NCBI GenBank assembly: GCA_019114845.1
Contig: DXEU01000023.1
Span: 1-36,336 of the forward strand
Length of the DNA stretch: 36,336 nucleotides
Reading direction: 5' to 3'
Source: Candidatus Lachnoclostridium stercoripullorum
GTDB taxonomy: Bacteria; Bacillota; Clostridia; Lachnospirales; Lachnospiraceae
The translations under genes and the position numbers were made by a program. Positions 26,834-36,336 of this stretch are shown piece after piece. Every line of letters begins with the position of its first letter. The first letter of the stretch is position 1. Below the pieces are notes generated by a model. That model made no database searches. It saw only the letters and a program-made list of their open reading frames with translations, and was not told the DNA's origin.

Positions 26834-27439
26834 CATCCGTTTGATCACCTTCAGCCGGGTAAATTCCTCCCTCTCCTTCTCCTCCAGGGCGCCGGTGATG
26901 TCCTTCGTCAGCTCCTGGTACATGGGGATGGTGATATTTTTCAGGGCATTTGCCCGCTTCTGTGTCTTTTTGATGTTGTTTGCCAGCCGGTAGGCGGAAT
27001 TTTCCACCATGGACAGGCGGATGGTCAGCTCCTTGACCTTTTCAAATCTGGCTCTGGCCTCGTCCAGGGACTGCCGGGTGCTGTAGTAGGCGTAGGTCAG
27101 GTTCAGGGGAGCGTCCTCGTGCTGCACCAGGGGGATCTCCGTCCCCATGATGCTCCTGGCCTTGATGCGGATGCCGTTTTCCACAGGGACGGAGGAGGCG
27201 ATGTCCTGGACAAAGCTGATGCCCAGCTCGATGTTCGCCCGCTGGAGCGCCTTGTAGGCCTCTGTGAAGGTGGCGTCGATCTCCGACTGGATGTCCCTGG
27301 CCTGGTCGATGAGCTCCATCAGCTCCCGCAGAAGGATGTTTCTCTTCTTGTCCATCAGGCCGTAGCCCTGGGTGGCCAGGGCCAGGGAGTTTTTGGCCAG
27401 AATCAGATTTCCCTTTGTGGGGAATGTGTTCGGATTCAT
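26816..27439 (-). CDS. atpD: V/A-type ATP synthase subunit D
   Basis: [58 protein letters not shown]. Confidence 0.95.
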   Translation of the reverse strand: MNPNTFPTKGNLILAKNSLALATQGYGLMDKKRNILLRELMELIDQARDIQSEIDATFTEAYKALQRANIELGISFVQDIASSVPVENGIRIKARSIMGTEIPLVQHEDAPLNLTYAYYSTRQSLDEARARFEKVKELTIRLSMVENSAYRLANNIKKTQKRANALKNITIPMYQELTKDITGALEEKEREEFTRLKVIKRMKEKGA

Positions 27440-28833
27440 GCAGTCGCCTCCTCAGAAGCGGGGCGGTAGAACTCGTCCAGAATCTTGGTGTCGATCCGGT
27501 CAAGTTCCTCTCTCGGCAGCATGCCGAGAAGCTCCCAGCCGATGTTTAAGGTGTCGATGATGGTGCGGTTCTCGTGGGTGTCCTGGCCGATGAAGCGTTT
27601 CTCGAACGCCCGTCCGAACTCCAGGTACTTCTTGTCCAGGGGGGAGAGCTCGTCTTCTCCGATGACGGAGGCCAGGGCTCTGGCGTCCCCCACCTTGGCG
27701 TAGCAGGAGAAGAGCTGGTTGGCCACGTCCTGGTGGTCCTTCCTGGTGTATCCCTCGCCGATGCCGTCCTTCATCAGACGGGACAGGCTGGGCAGCACGT
27801 TGATGGGCGGATATACGGACTGTCCCTGCAGGGTGCGGTCCAGAACGATCTGCCCCTCGGTGATGTAGCCGGTCAGGTCGGGGATGGGGTGGGTGATATC
27901 GTCGTTGGGCATGGTCAGAATGGGAATCTGGGTCACAGAGCCGTTCTTGCCCGCCACGATGCCGGCCCGCTCGTAGATGGTGGCCAGCTCGCTGTAGAGG
28001 TAGCCGGGGTAGCCCTTTCTGGAGGGAATCTCCCCCTTGGAGGAGGAGACCTCACGCATGGCTTCGGCAAAGGAGGTCATGTCCGTCAGAATCACCAGGA
28101 TGTGCATCTCCTTCTCAAAAGCTAGGTACTCGGCCAGAGTCAGGGCCACCTTGGGGGTGATCAGACGCTCCACCACCGGGTCGTTGGCCAGGTTGATGAA
28201 CATGGCCACATGGTCGGACACGCCGCTCTCCTCAAAGGTGCGGCGGAAAAAATCGGCCACGTCGTATTTCACGCCCATGGCGGCGAAGACGATGGCGAAT
28301 TTCTCATCGGAGTCCTCTCCCAGGGACGCCTGCTGGACGATCTGGGCCGCCAGCTGGTCGTGGGGAAGGCCGTTTCCGGAGAAAATCGGCAGCTTCTGTC
28401 CCCGGATCAGGGTGGTCAGGCCGTCGATGGCGGAGATGCCGGTGCGGATATAGTTTCTGGGGTACTCCCGGGTCACCGGGTTTAGGGGCTTCCCGTTCAC
28501 ATCCAGGGTCATATCCGGCTCAATGTCCCCCAGGCCGTCGATGGGTGCGCCGATGCCGTTGAAGGTGCGGCCCAGCATCTCCTCGGAGACGCCGATCTCC
28601 ATGGGATGGCCGGTGAGGCGGGTGTGGGTGTTGCGCAGGGCCATGCCGTCGGTGCCCTCGTAGACCTGGATCACCGCTCGGTCGTCGTAGATCTCAATGA
28701 TGCGGCCGAGCCGGGGCTCCTTGGAGCCCTTGACGGTCATCTCCACGATCTCGTCGTAGGCGGCTCCCCGGACGCCTTCCAGCACGGCAAGAGGGCCGTT
28801 TATGTTGCTCAATCCTAAATATTCCACTGCCAT
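27436..28833 (-). CDS. atpB: V/A-type ATP synthase subunit B
   Basis: [69 protein letters not shown]. Confidence 0.96.
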   Translation of the reverse strand: MAVEYLGLSNINGPLAVLEGVRGAAYDEIVEMTVKGSKEPRLGRIIEIYDDRAVIQVYEGTDGMALRNTHTRLTGHPMEIGVSEEMLGRTFNGIGAPIDGLGDIEPDMTLDVNGKPLNPVTREYPRNYIRTGISAIDGLTTLIRGQKLPIFSGNGLPHDQLAAQIVQQASLGEDSDEKFAIVFAAMGVKYDVADFFRRTFEESGVSDHVAMFINLANDPVVERLITPKVALTLAEYLAFEKEMHILVILTDMTSFAEAMREVSSSKGEIPSRKGYPGYLYSELATIYERAGIVAGKNGSVTQIPILTMPNDDITHPIPDLTGYITEGQIVLDRTLQGQSVYPPINVLPSLSRLMKDGIGEGYTRKDHQDVANQLFSCYAKVGDARALASVIGEDELSPLDKKYLEFGRAFEKRFIGQDTHENRTIIDTLNIGWELLGMLPREELDRIDTKILDEFYRPASEEATA

Positions 28834-28848
28834 GGCAGGCACCTCCTT

Positions 28849-30615
28849 TTATGCGTTCCGCTCTACGACGTCGTCGTAGAACTTGTCGATCATCTGCTTG
28901 TATTCTTCAAACATCTCCGGCTTGCTGTTGGGGATGTCGTATTTCATGGCGATCACCTTGTCGAAAATGTGGTCCTCCTTGAGCACCGACATGGGCATGC
29001 CCATGGAGATCAGCGCCCGGGACTTCTGGTAGAGGTAGAGGATCACGTCCATCATCAGAAACTGCTTGGACATGGGGACGCAGGTGTCGTCGGGGTGGAA
29101 AGCGTTCTGCTGCAGGAATCCCACCCGGATCACCCGGGCGATCTCCAGAGTCAGCTTCTGGTCGTCCGGCAGCACGTCGCTTCCGATCAGCTTCACGATC
29201 TCCAACAGGCTGCTCTCCTGGGTGAGGATCAGCATCAGCTGGTTGCGGTAGTCCACAAATTTCTTGTCTACATGGTCCACATACCAGGGGGCCAGGTCCG
29301 TCAGGTACTCGGAGTAGCTGGTCAGCCACTGGATGGCCGGGAAATGTCTGGCGTAGGACAGGTTCTTGTCCAGGCCCCAGAAGCAGCGGACAAACCGCTT
29401 GGTGTTCATGGTCACCGGCTCGGAGAAGTCTCCTCCCTGGGGGGATACGGCTCCGATGATGGACACAGAGCCCTCCGTGCCGTTTAAGTTCTGCATCATG
29501 CCGGCCCGCTCGTAGAAGGCGGACAGGCGGGAGGCCAGGTAGGCCGGGAAGCCCTCCTCGGCGGGCATCTCCTCCAGGCGGCCGGACAGCTCCCTCAAAG
29601 CCTCGGCCCAGCGGGAGGTGGAGTCGGCCATGATGGCCACATGGTAGCCCATATCCCGGTAGTACTCCGCCAGGGTCAGGCCAGAGTAGAGGCTGGCCTC
29701 ACGGGCGGCCACGGGCATGTTGGAGGTGTTGGCGATCAGGGTGGTCCGATCCATCAGGGGATTGCCGGACTTGGGGTCGATCAGCTCAGAGAACTCCTCC
29801 AGCACCTGGGTCATCTCGTTGCCGCGCTCGCCGCAGCCGATGTAGATGATGATGTCGGCGTCGGACCACTTGGCGATCTGGTGCTGGGTCATGGTCTTCC
29901 CCGTGCCGAATCCGCCGGGGATGGCTGCCGTGCCGCCCTTGGCCAGGGGGAACATGGTGTCCAGGATTCTCTGGCCGGTGATCAGGGGCACGGAGGGCGG
30001 AAACCGCTTCGCCGTCGGGCGGGGAACGCGGATGGGCCATTTCTGGGTCATGGTGATGTCCTTCTCAGTGCCGTCCGGCAGCTGAAGGGTCAGCAGCCGG
30101 TCGCTGATGGTGTACTCCCCGTCGGCGACCACGTCCAAGACGTAGCCCTCCATATCGGGGGGAATCATCACCTTGTGGGTGATGGCGGGAGTCTCCGGGA
30201 CCTCGGCGATGATGGCGCCGGGGTAGAGGCGGTCCCCCTTTTTCACAGTGATGTGGGTCTTCCACAGCTTTTTGGTGTCCAGGGAGTCCACGTTTACGCC
30301 CCTGGAAATGTATGGGCCGCCGGACTTGGCGATCTCCGCCAGGGGGCGCTCAATGCCGTCGAAAATGTTGTTTAAGATGCCGGGGGCCAGGGTGGCGGAC
30401 ACGGGAGCGCCCGTCCCCTCCACAATCTCTCCCGGCTTGATGCCGGTGGTCTCCTCGTACACCTGGATGGTGGTGGAGTCCGAGGAGAGGCCGATGACCT
30501 CGCCCACCAGATGGTCGCCTCCCACGGTGACCATTTCATGCATCTCGAAGCCGGCGTCGCCCTTCACGTGCACGATGGGGCCGTTGATGCCGTAAATGAT
30601 GCCTGTCTTAGTCAT
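28849..30615 (-). CDS. atpA: V/A-type ATP synthase catalytic subunit A
   Basis: GGTAAIPGGFGTGKTMTQHQIAKWSDADIIIYIGCGERGNEM; MADSTSRWAEALRE. Confidence 0.97.
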   Translation of the reverse strand: MTKTGIIYGINGPIVHVKGDAGFEMHEMVTVGGDHLVGEVIGLSSDSTTIQVYEETTGIKPGEIVEGTGAPVSATLAPGILNNIFDGIERPLAEIAKSGGPYISRGVNVDSLDTKKLWKTHITVKKGDRLYPGAIIAEVPETPAITHKVMIPPDMEGYVLDVVADGEYTISDRLLTLQLPDGTEKDITMTQKWPIRVPRPTAKRFPPSVPLITGQRILDTMFPLAKGGTAAIPGGFGTGKTMTQHQIAKWSDADIIIYIGCGERGNEMTQVLEEFSELIDPKSGNPLMDRTTLIANTSNMPVAAREASLYSGLTLAEYYRDMGYHVAIMADSTSRWAEALRELSGRLEEMPAEEGFPAYLASRLSAFYERAGMMQNLNGTEGSVSIIGAVSPQGGDFSEPVTMNTKRFVRCFWGLDKNLSYARHFPAIQWLTSYSEYLTDLAPWYVDHVDKKFVDYRNQLMLILTQESSLLEIVKLIGSDVLPDDQKLTLEIARVIRVGFLQQNAFHPDDTCVPMSKQFLMMDVILYLYQKSRALISMGMPMSVLKEDHIFDKVIAMKYDIPNSKPEMFEEYKQMIDKFYDDVVERNA

Positions 30616-31213
30616 GGCCCTGTCCTCCTTTTTCTGTCAGATGGAATGATACGTGGCGCTTCGCCTCCTGGATGAGGGAGTCGAAGGAGTTGTCGATCAA
30701 AATGTTCTTGGAGGGGATCACCGCCCGCATGCCTCCGCCGAAAGAGTACTGGCTGAGGCGGATATCGGCGCCGCCGCCCATGTGGAGGGCGATCCGCTGC
30801 AGCTTGTCCTCGTCCACCGGGTCCAGGTAGACCATGAGGGCCTCCTCGCCGGCCACCTCCTTCGCATGGCGGATCTGCCGCTCCAGCATCTGCTGGTAGG
30901 CGGAGGTCTCCATGAAGTTCACCAGCTTGTTTTTCAGCTCCACGAAGAGCATGTCTTTGAGCTCCTCCTGCTTTCTGCTCAGGTCTCGGCGGATCTTCAG
31001 CTGCTCCACAGCCAGCTGCTTGTTGATGTCCCGCTTGATTTTATCCTTCTCCATCTGGATCTGCATGTCGGCCCGCCTTTTGGCGTCCGCTTTGTAGTCT
31101 TCCAAATCCTTGTCCAGGGCGGCGGAGCAGTCGTCCAGCATTTTGGCGCTGCGTGCCCTGGAATCCTCCATGCAGAAATCCAGGAAATGCTGTAATTTTT
31201 CGTCGGTTGTCAA
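30608..31213 (-). CDS. atpE: V/A-type ATP synthase subunit E
   Basis: Position in operon; N-terminal coiled coil and C-terminal GGMRAVIPSKNILIDNSFDSLIQEAK. Confidence 0.88.
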   Translation of the reverse strand: MTTDEKLQHFLDFCMEDSRARSAKMLDDCSAALDKDLEDYKADAKRRADMQIQMEKDKIKRDINKQLAVEQLKIRRDLSRKQEELKDMLFVELKNKLVNFMETSAYQQMLERQIRHAKEVAGEEALMVYLDPVDEDKLQRIALHMGGGADIRLSQYSFGGGMRAVIPSKNILIDNSFDSLIQEAKRHVSFHLTEKGGQGHD

Positions 31214-31231
31214 ATCCTTACACCTGCCTTT

Positions 31232-31540
31232 TTATAATTTCAGGCCGATGGCCTCGTTTACATAGTCCGTGATAAAGTTGGGCTTGCGGCCGGTGCCGTG
31301 GCGGTCGGGGATTTCCACAAACAGAGGCACTTTGTAATCCAGCTTCAGCCGGTTTACCACCTCGGGGAAATCTCTGCCGAACTTTTCCGTCAGCAGAACG
31401 ATCCCGATCTCCTTATCGGCCAGCACTCTATCCAGGGCAGCCTGCAGTTCATCCTTCTCGTGGACAACCACGCCCTCCACGCCGGCCAATCGCATGCCGG
31501 TGTAGGTGTCGGTGTTGTCGCTGATGAGAAACATTTTCAT
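31232..31540 (-). CDS. atpF: V/A-type ATP synthase subunit F
   Basis: 102 aa; MKMFLISDNTDTYTGMRLAGVEGVVVHEKDE...IGIVLLTEKF. Confidence 0.92.
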   Translation of the reverse strand: MKMFLISDNTDTYTGMRLAGVEGVVVHEKDELQAALDRVLADKEIGIVLLTEKFGRDFPEVVNRLKLDYKVPLFVEIPDRHGTGRKPNFITDYVNEAIGLKL

Positions 31541-31541
31541 A

Positions 31542-31976
31542 TTAAAGCTGTCCCAAGATCATGAAGGAGATGATCAGTCCGTACAGGCACACACCTTCGG
31601 CAAGTCCAACGAAGATGAGGGATTTACCAAGAATGGAAGAGTCCTCGCTGATGGCGCCCAGAGCGGCGGATGCAGCTGCGGAGACGGCGATGCCGCCGCC
31701 CACGCAGGAGAGGCCGGTGGAGAGAGCTGCGGCCAGGTAGCCGAAGCCGGTGGCGGAGGAGGAAACTGCGGAAGCGGCCTCCTCGGCGGCGTAGGCATTT
31801 CCTGTGAACATCAGGCCGGCGGATACGGCCATAACTCCGAAGAACAGTACCATGTTGCAGGCGAGGGCCTTCTTGTAGCGCCCCTTGGATTTCTCGCCCA
31901 TGGCGAATGCGCCGAAGGGAACGGCGATGCTCAAGATCAGTGCGGCAGCCAGTGTGATTTTAACTAATAAAGACAT
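31542..31976 (-). CDS. V/A-type ATP synthase subunit K (membrane rotor)
   Basis: Four TM segments; GLSCVGGGIAVSAAASAALGAISED and FVGLAEGVCLYGLIISFMIL. Confidence 0.93.
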   Translation of the reverse strand: MSLLVKITLAAALILSIAVPFGAFAMGEKSKGRYKKALACNMVLFFGVMAVSAGLMFTGNAYAAEEAASAVSSSATGFGYLAAALSTGLSCVGGGIAVSAAASAALGAISEDSSILGKSLIFVGLAEGVCLYGLIISFMILGQL

Positions 31977-32029
31977 AATGTATATTCTCCTCTCTGATGA
32001 AACATTTATGGTGATAGGGCGCGCAGCCG

Positions 32030-33967
32030 TCAGGCTCCGGCCTTTCCGTAAGGTTTGAATTCGCGGCCGCTTCCGCGGTAGAAACGGCTGAACAGCTCAT
32101 AGTATTCCAGACGAAGCACCTGGATGCCAACCACCAGGCCTTCCAGCCCGCAGACGAAGAGGTTGCCCAGGACAACCACAAGCCAGTTGGGGCTTCCCGC
32201 CTCCGCGCCGGCCAGCATCAGGACCACCTCCATCATGGCGGCGTGGCTGACGGCGAAGGCTCCCACACGGACGAAGGACAGGGTGTTGGAGAAATAGCTG
32301 AGCAGGACCTCAAACAGCTCGAAGAAGCCCTGGATCACAAACATGGCCTTGCCCCCGGGAGCGGCTGTCCTGGCCTTCTTTTCGAGGAAGGCGGTGAGGG
32401 GTTCCTTGAAAAACATGAGAAGCAGGGGAACTCCGAACATTACCGCCAGCACGGCGCTTCCCGGCAGCACATGGCCGGTCATGAACAGAACCACGGCCAG
32501 AACCAGGCTTCCGTAGAAGACGAGGCCGGCCACGCCGTTGGTGTCAAACCAGAGCTTTTCCGCGTCCTTCTCCCGCAGGCTGTTGATGATGTTGAGCACC
32601 ATGGTCAGCAGGATGATCCCCATGCCGATGGAGATGGACACCACAAACACCGTGTTCAGCTTGCCGATGAAGGGCAGGGTGGTCATGGCGTCAGCCGGGC
32701 GCAGCCACAGGGGCGTGATCACGTCCTCGAAGCCGAACACGCTGCCGAACAGCAGGCCGAAGATGGTGGAGAAGAAGCCGCAGCAGGAGATGATGGCCGC
32801 CAGGCTCATCTTCTTCAACCGGTACAGCAGAAAGCCGCCGGCCAGCAGGCATAAGCCCTGTCCCGCATCCCCGAACATGAAGCCGAAGAGGAAGGAGTAG
32901 GTGATGCCGATGAGGATGGTGGGATCCAGCTCCTCGTAGGAGGGAAGCCCGTACATCCGGATAAACAGCTCGAACGGCCGGAAAATCCCCGGATTTTTCA
33001 GCTTGGTCGGGGGCTTGCTGATGACGTTCCCGTGGTTTTCCTCCACGATGAGGAAGACGTCCGGGTCGTTTTTGATCTCCTCCCGGAAGGCCGCCGCCTG
33101 GTTCTTGGTCATCCACCCGCACAGGATGTAGAAGGTGGAGGACTTGTGGGTGGTGGAGGCGGCCATCTTGCGGACGTTGAAGTTCTTGTCGTAGCGCTCC
33201 AGCCGGGCCGCAGCCGCCAGGATGGCGTCCCTGTTCTTCTCCAGGCATTCCCTGCGCTTGTTTTCCAGGTCAGCAATCCGGTTCTTCATGTCCCCGATCT
33301 TCTGATCCAGCGCCTCCCCCGCCTCCAGGGGCGTCCCCTCGTACTCGTCGGGAATCAGGTAGCGCTCAAAGTGCATGGACGCGTAGATGGCGTCGATCTT
33401 TTTGGAGATGGACTCCGGCACAAAGTAGACGATCCACACGTACTCCTCGTCCTCGCTGCACTTGTAGTAGACCGTGTCGATGGTGTCGTACACGTAGTCG
33501 GTAAATTTCTGGAAATACTCTTTGGGAATCCGCCCAAACCGGAAGCGGATGTATTTAAAATGCAGGATCGTGCTCAGATTGTAATTCAGGTCTGTAAACG
33601 GCGAAATCCTGGCTCTCGACTCCTCGAGTGACTCCACCCGCTGCTCCAACGTGTTTTTTTCCTGGTCCCAGGCTTTTAAATCAGAAGAAATCCTGGTCAC
33701 AGTGTCCATGGCCTCGTCCAGAGAAACCTCGGGAAGAGAGCCGGTCTCCGGGCTGCCGGCCTTCAAAGGCTCAGCCAGGCTGGCGGCCTCCCCGCAGAGC
33801 TCCCGATAAGGGTTGACCTCTGTGATGGGCCTTAAATCCTTCACGGACCTCAGCTCCGACAGCGCATTTTCCAGCTGGATTTCATATCGGGAGAGATACT
33901 TGTCCACCATCCGGTCGATGTCGGTCTTGGGTCCTGTGATGCTGACAAACTGCATCTTTTCAATCAC
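32030..33967 (-). CDS. V/A-type ATP synthase subunit I (stator a-subunit)
   Basis: MIEKMQFVSITGPKTDIDRMVDKYL; TYSFLFGFMFGDAGQGL; FFELFEVLLSYFSNTLSFVRVGAFAVSHAAMM. Confidence 0.95.
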   Translation of the reverse strand: MIEKMQFVSITGPKTDIDRMVDKYLSRYEIQLENALSELRSVKDLRPITEVNPYRELCGEAASLAEPLKAGSPETGSLPEVSLDEAMDTVTRISSDLKAWDQEKNTLEQRVESLEESRARISPFTDLNYNLSTILHFKYIRFRFGRIPKEYFQKFTDYVYDTIDTVYYKCSEDEEYVWIVYFVPESISKKIDAIYASMHFERYLIPDEYEGTPLEAGEALDQKIGDMKNRIADLENKRRECLEKNRDAILAAAARLERYDKNFNVRKMAASTTHKSSTFYILCGWMTKNQAAAFREEIKNDPDVFLIVEENHGNVISKPPTKLKNPGIFRPFELFIRMYGLPSYEELDPTILIGITYSFLFGFMFGDAGQGLCLLAGGFLLYRLKKMSLAAIISCCGFFSTIFGLLFGSVFGFEDVITPLWLRPADAMTTLPFIGKLNTVFVVSISIGMGIILLTMVLNIINSLREKDAEKLWFDTNGVAGLVFYGSLVLAVVLFMTGHVLPGSAVLAVMFGVPLLLMFFKEPLTAFLEKKARTAAPGGKAMFVIQGFFELFEVLLSYFSNTLSFVRVGAFAVSHAAMMEVVLMLAGAEAGSPNWLVVVLGNLFVCGLEGLVVGIQVLRLEYYELFSRFYRGSGREFKPYGKAGA

Positions 33968-35028
33968 TTTCCGTTGCCCCCTTTGCTGTCTTTGATAATA
34001 CAGGAAAGAATTTCACTGGAATCCATGCCGTACCGGATGCACTCGATGGCGGTGATCAGGCGGCTGATTTCCAGGTTCTTAAAATAGAAATAAGAGTTGA
34101 GGATCGCCGCAGAGTAGGGATTCTTCCGCGCAGTCACTGCGTAGATCTGGTTCATCACCTGCTCGTAGAGCGCCTCCAGATCCGGCTCGATCCTCAGATC
34201 GCTCCGGGAGAGAGATCCGTAGCGGGTCCCGCTCAGAACATTGAAAAATTCGTCCAGGCTTCCCGCCTCCGCGAGGCGGGTGACTTCCTCCTTTTTCAGC
34301 CGGTAATTTACCGGGATCAGAAGCGTGTAGATATCGGAGGAGGACAGATGGTAATACTTTTTTGACCGGTAGATCCACTGAATGTTCAGGAGATCCAGCC
34401 GGGAGCCGAAGCACCGGGTGAGGGTTTCCCGCTCGCTCTTGTCCGTGAACTTGTCCTTGATTCTCCAAGCCCATTTGAAATGGTAGAGATCCAGCTGGAT
34501 TTCGTAGTCGAAGAGCGAAGCGCTCTCCAGATTGTCCAGCCGGGAAAAGAGCTCATAGTAGGGAGTTCCCTTCAGCGCCGCGGTCAGGTCGGCCACGGTG
34601 GCGCAGGCCGAGAGCTTTGCCACATCCAGCCGGGAGTGCCGGGAGAAAAAGTCCTGGAACAGCTCCAGCTTTACGGGGCGTTTTTCCGGTCCGGCGATGC
34701 TTCGCAGACATCTCTTCAACAGGGCGATCTCAAAGCCGGAAAAATACAGGCTCAGAAATTTCCGGGGTCCCGGTCCGGCAAAGCGGTACAGCTTCTCAAA
34801 ATCCCGGTAGCGGGAGAGGAGCAGCAGTTTTTCCAGCTCGGAGCGATGGGTGGAGCTGTCGGCGGAGGCGAGAACCTCCCCGTAGGCCGGCTGGGATTTG
34901 ATAAATTCCAGCGCGTCCCCCACGGTGGCGAGGGAGGCCAGCTCTTCATACTGCCGCTCTGTGAAGAAGCGGCTTTCCATGGCCCGGACTTTGGTGGTTA
35001 GACCGCTGTAGGTCAGGAGATTTCCCAT
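33964..35028 (-). CDS. atpC: V/A-type ATP synthase subunit C
   Basis: TYSGLTTKVRAMESRFFTERQYEELASLATVGDALEFI; operon position. Confidence 0.9.
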   Translation of the reverse strand: MGNLLTYSGLTTKVRAMESRFFTERQYEELASLATVGDALEFIKSQPAYGEVLASADSSTHRSELEKLLLLSRYRDFEKLYRFAGPGPRKFLSLYFSGFEIALLKRCLRSIAGPEKRPVKLELFQDFFSRHSRLDVAKLSACATVADLTAALKGTPYYELFSRLDNLESASLFDYEIQLDLYHFKWAWRIKDKFTDKSERETLTRCFGSRLDLLNIQWIYRSKKYYHLSSSDIYTLLIPVNYRLKKEEVTRLAEAGSLDEFFNVLSGTRYGSLSRSDLRIEPDLEALYEQVMNQIYAVTARKNPYSAAILNSYFYFKNLEISRLITAIECIRYGMDSSEILSCIIKDSKGGNGK

Positions 35029-35032
35029 ATAA

Positions 35033-35344
35033 TCACCCCTTTGTCATTGATTGAAACAAGTTTTCCACGTACTGGACATGGCGTCTTTGATAATTTTCCT
35101 CCATGCGCCGGATGGTGTCGTCCGCCTCCCGCCGCTGGGCGTCCAGCTGCTTTTGGGCCTCCTCCTCCATGGCCGCCCGAAGCCTGCCCAGCTCAGCGTC
35201 GGTCTGGGCTTCCAGTTCCCGGTCAAAAGCGGCTTTTTTCTCCTCCGTCTCCCGGGCATAGTCCTTTTTCCGCTGGGCCGCCGCCTCCATGATCGATGCG
35301 GCGGAAGCTTCAATTTCGGAGATTTTGCTTATGATGTTGTTCAT
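35033..35344 (-). CDS. V/A-type ATP synthase peripheral stalk subunit G/H-like coiled-coil protein
   Basis: MNNIISKISEIEASAASIMEAAAQRKKDYARETEEKKAAFDREL; first gene of the operon, RBS CAGGAGGATC before ATG. Confidence 0.8.
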   Translation of the reverse strand: MNNIISKISEIEASAASIMEAAAQRKKDYARETEEKKAAFDRELEAQTDAELGRLRAAMEEEAQKQLDAQRREADDTIRRMEENYQRRHVQYVENLFQSMTKG

Positions 35345-35539
35345 ATGATCCTCCTGCCGGTTTATTTGTATAAAATCAGATACAATTATCACGCCACTCA
35401 TAATACTCCCATTATTCTTAAAATTCTATGGTAAATTGGCCACAAAATATAAAGGGAAGTGTTTGAAAATTTGGATGGTTTTTGAAATGGAAAACGTCGG
35501 GGTGTTTTATTTGACGAGAAAGGAAGCCCCTCAATTGAA

Positions 35540-35616
35540 TGAAAAAAGGCATGAAAAAGGGCGCCGCAAACCAGATTTTCCCGGCAATTGCGGGGAAAAT
35601 CTGGCCTGCGGTGCCC
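35540..35616 (-). terminator. Long intrinsic terminator downstream of the SH3-like gene
   Basis: GGGCGCCGCAAACCAGATTTTCCC ... GGGGAAAATCTGGCCTGCGGTGCCC; T-rich on the minus-strand 3' side. Confidence 0.85.
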
Positions 35617-35628
35617 TCCATAAAGTCA

Positions 35629-35679
35629 TTGGATCGGACAGTCGCTTAGATCGGACAGCCATTTAGATTGAACAGCTGT
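35629..35679. repeat. Three imperfect 17-bp tandem repeats
   Basis: TTGGATCGGACAGTCGC / TTAGATCGGACAGCCAT / TTAGATTGAACAGCTGT. Confidence 0.88.
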
Positions 35680-35688
35680 AGGGAAGGT

Positions 35689-36327
35689 CTACTGCTGCGT
35701 CAGGTAGCGGAAGGAGACATAGGCCTCCTGCCCCTCAAACAGGATCACCGCCCAGGTATCGTCGTAGGCCCGCACAAAGTCCACGGGGACATGGGCGCCC
35801 AGAACGCCCAGGGAACGGCTGCTGCCGGACGGCTGGGAGCGGACGTACAGCTCCGTGGTGGTCACATAGGTGACGCCCGCCGCGGTGGTCTCGGGAGGTG
35901 CGGTAGTCTCGGGCGCCTCTGTGGTCTCGGGCGCCTCTGTGGTCTCGGGCGCCTCTGTGGTTTCGGGCGCCTCTGTGGTCTCCGGCGCTTCCGTGGTCGC
36001 GGGCGCCTCTGTGGTCTCGGGCGCCTCTGTGGTCTCCGGCGCTTCCGTAGTCTCGGGCGCCTCGGTGGTCTCGGCCTCCGCCGTCTCTGTGGCCGCCTCT
36101 GTCGTCTCCTGGACGGTCGCCTCCACCGTCTGGGCCGGTGTCTCCGTCACAGCCGGATTCTGCCGCTCTGGCCGGAGCCGGCTGATGATGATGAGCAGCA
36201 GGATAATCACAGCCACGGGAACCAGAACCTTTAAGAGGTCCTCCGGCTGAAGAGACTTCGGCCTGCGGCTGGAGGCGGGGCGGCGCACCGGGGCTGAGTA
36301 TTGCCCGGCGGTCCGCGGGGCGGTCAC
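35689..36327 (-). CDS. Membrane-anchored protein with TTEAP repeat stalk and C-terminal SH3b-like domain (N-terminus may lie beyond the window)
   Basis: TM LLKVLVPVAVIILLLIIIS; tandem ETTEAP; C-terminal TYVTTTELYVRSQPSGSSRSLGVLGAHVPVDFV. No in-frame stop between the GTG at 36327 and the window edge. Confidence 0.75.
   Translation of the reverse strand: MTAPRTAGQYSAPVRRPASSRRPKSLQPEDLLKVLVPVAVIILLLIIISRLRPERQNPAVTETPAQTVEATVQETTEAATETAEAETTEAPETTEAPETTEAPETTEAPATTEAPETTEAPETTEAPETTEAPETTEAPETTAPPETTAAGVTYVTTTELYVRSQPSGSSRSLGVLGAHVPVDFVRAYDDTWAVILFEGQEAYVSFRYLTQQ
35880..36078. repeat. 18-bp tandem repeat tract encoding ETTEAP, about 11 units including degenerate ones
   Basis: Repeated GGCGCCTCTGTGGTCTCG with small variants. 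Confidence 0.92.
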
Positions 36328-36336
36328 CTGCCGGTA

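Noticed and set aside
35880-36078. Possible CRISPR-like array
   Set aside because: Contiguous 18-bp coding repeats with no spacers.
35870-36250. ASVVSG repeat ORF on the plus strand
   Set aside because: Reverse-frame reading of the 18-bp ETTEAP repeat; the minus-strand frame has a TM segment and SH3b-like domain.
26062-36327. V/A-ATPase operon as a novel system
   Set aside because: Complete set of known subunits in a familiar clostridial order; only subunit K merits a second look.

Overview
36.3 kb, GC-rich chromosomal window from a Bacillota genome. The protein repertoire (GdpP-RplI-DnaB, SpmB, GerMN lipoprotein, clostridial V/A-ATPase) suggests a Lachnospiraceae-like anaerobe; the taxon is an inference. 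Contents: (1) an M20 amidohydrolase island with three M20 genes, a DUF368/PopT-family gene and an uncharacterised multi-TM transporter; (2) a MarR-GerMN lipoprotein pair, an SpmB-like protein and a DUF885 lipoprotein; (3) a Met-specific T-box leader followed by a hairpin-rich cassette and metG; (4) pcp plus DUF979/DUF969 (putative 5-oxoproline transporter); (5) gdpP-rplI-dnaB and a MerR/RacA-like protein; (6) an aldehyde dehydrogenase; (7) a D,D-carboxypeptidase with a short KdpD-like kinase and a KdpE-like regulator; (8) a TIGR01906 protein and a TRIC/UPF0126 protein; (9) a complete V/A-type ATPase operon in the order G/H-C-I-K-F-E-A-B-D; (10) a partial SH3-like protein with an 18-bp repeat tract. 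No CRISPR, tRNA, rRNA, prophage or IS element was seen. Best candidates for something undescribed: the transporter/M20 island with its ~170-nt structured leader, the ~130-bp hairpin cassette between the metG T-box terminator and metG, and recurring 14-17 bp tandem duplications just 3' of several minus-strand stop codons. All similarity calls come from reading motifs by eye; no database searches were run.
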